From assembly GCA_947446645.1 (NCBI GenBank), contig CANFHA010000013.1:62001-126000 (forward strand): a stretch of DNA of 64,000 nucleotides, in the 5' to 3' direction. The notes below the pieces were generated by a model that was not told the DNA's origin, made no database searches, and saw only the letters and a program-made list of their open reading frames with translations. Each line of letters opens with the position of its first letter. Position 1 is the stretch's first letter. Origin of the DNA: Chitinophagaceae bacterium (GTDB lineage: Bacteria; Bacteroidota; Bacteroidia; Chitinophagales; Chitinophagaceae). The position numbers and the translations under genes were made by a program. This document shows, one piece after another, positions 63,579 through 64,000 of the stretch.

Positions 63579-64000
63579 ATGCAACAAGCACGACAGGAAA
63601 AAGATCACTGCGAAATCTTTGATGGGGATTGGATGAAATTTTTTTCAATTCCACTGGAGCCATGTTGTTTTGCCGGAATAACAAGCAATAAAACAGGTCT
63701 TGGGGAAATCCATACAGGTAATAGCTGTTATTCCAGTCAGGCTAATCTATGCGTGTATTATTCGACCTGCAACTATGAAACCGGGGAAGAATGGGCAGAT
63801 TATTATGCTGTTGATTTGTCCTATCCTATGAGGTACTTACGTAACTGCGGTTATGTTGAATATCACCGTGAAGAAATAATGTCTGTGGATGCAGGTGATA
63901 AAGACCTGCTACCTAAATTATGCCTCACTACAGTAAAGGTTAAAGCAACTGGCGAAGAATACCAAATTATAGAGCCTGTTCTTGGTTCTAAACTACCCAT
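63579..64000 (+). CDS. Cysteine-rich protein, cut by the window end
   Basis: An open frame of 140 codons from ATG 63579 runs off the right edge. It includes a short acidic start (MQQARQEKDHCEIFDGD), then EPCCFAGITSN, then GNSCYSSQANLCVYYSTCNYETG, giving several cysteines close together, and CLTTVKVKATGEEYQI at the end. No membrane segment. I do not recognise the family; a metal-binding or disulfide role is possible. It is the first plus-strand gene after the integrase set of the second element. Confidence 0.55.
   Translation, partial: MQQARQEKDHCEIFDGDWMKFFSIPLEPCCFAGITSNKTGLGEIHTGNSCYSSQANLCVYYSTCNYETGEEWADYYAVDLSYPMRYLRNCGYVEYHREEIMSVDAGDKDLLPKLCLTTVKVKATGEEYQIIEPVLGSKLP

Overview
The window is most likely from a Bacteroidota genome, probably Chitinophagales. 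The chromosomal genes fit that group: an LptD-like protein next to an Ami-type amidase, LpxD, CreD, two POT transporters, DUF1361, DUF983, CsbD and a mitochondrial-like citrate synthase. The promoters also fit, with a TAnnTTTG -7 box and a TTTG -33 box about 19 bp upstream, seen most cleanly before the tRNA-Ser/tRNA-Pro pair and before tRNA-Val.

Layout. (1) Positions 1 to about 22,800 are an AT-rich integrated element. It ends in a large serine recombinase whose reading frame runs antisense through the adjacent tRNA-Pro. Its left part has a minus-strand set of small genes (transglutaminase-like, LEA-like, holin-like, a small helix-turn-helix protein, an unknown protein). Next comes a regulatory stretch with three 21-bp tandem repeats and a 112-bp near-perfect inverted repeat, followed by an orphan receiver protein and an OmpR-type two-component pair. 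A long co-directional block follows (6.25-20.5 kb). (2) About 22.8-59.75 kb is the chromosomal backbone: tRNA-Pro and tRNA-Ser, dnaA with a possible origin region, an E2 acyltransferase, lptD, amidase, csbD, cmk, DUF1361, dgkA, creD with its regulator, a VIT transporter, two POT transporters, purD, recG, lpxD flanked by two beta-lactamase-like proteins, DUF983, lipoproteins, an ECF-sigma operon, a Rieske oxygenase, an SDR, an alpha/beta hydrolase and citrate synthase. (3) From tRNA-Val (59,747-59,821) to the window end a second element begins: a tyrosine recombinase, a RepA-like ATPase, a NUMOD4/HNH endonuclease and a cut-off cysteine-rich protein.

The most interesting content is the block at 6.25-20.5 kb. 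It encodes in order a von Willebrand A lipoprotein, a four-helix membrane protein, a tubulin/FtsZ-superfamily protein, a 1184-residue protein with a C-terminal actin/Hsp70-type ATPase domain, a short DnaK, a membrane-anchored protein with a possible degenerate J-like start, two related membrane proteins with SH3-like tails, two lipoproteins, three small proteins and a YidD-like protein. Spacing is tight, often with overlapping start and stop codons. I infer an envelope-spanning machine pairing tubulin-like and actin/Hsp70-like NTPases with a surface VWA sensor or adaptor. I do not recognise it as a named system. A palindrome (AAAGTTGCAACTTT) overlaps its probable promoter, and half of that palindrome also precedes the small DNA-binding protein gene upstream.
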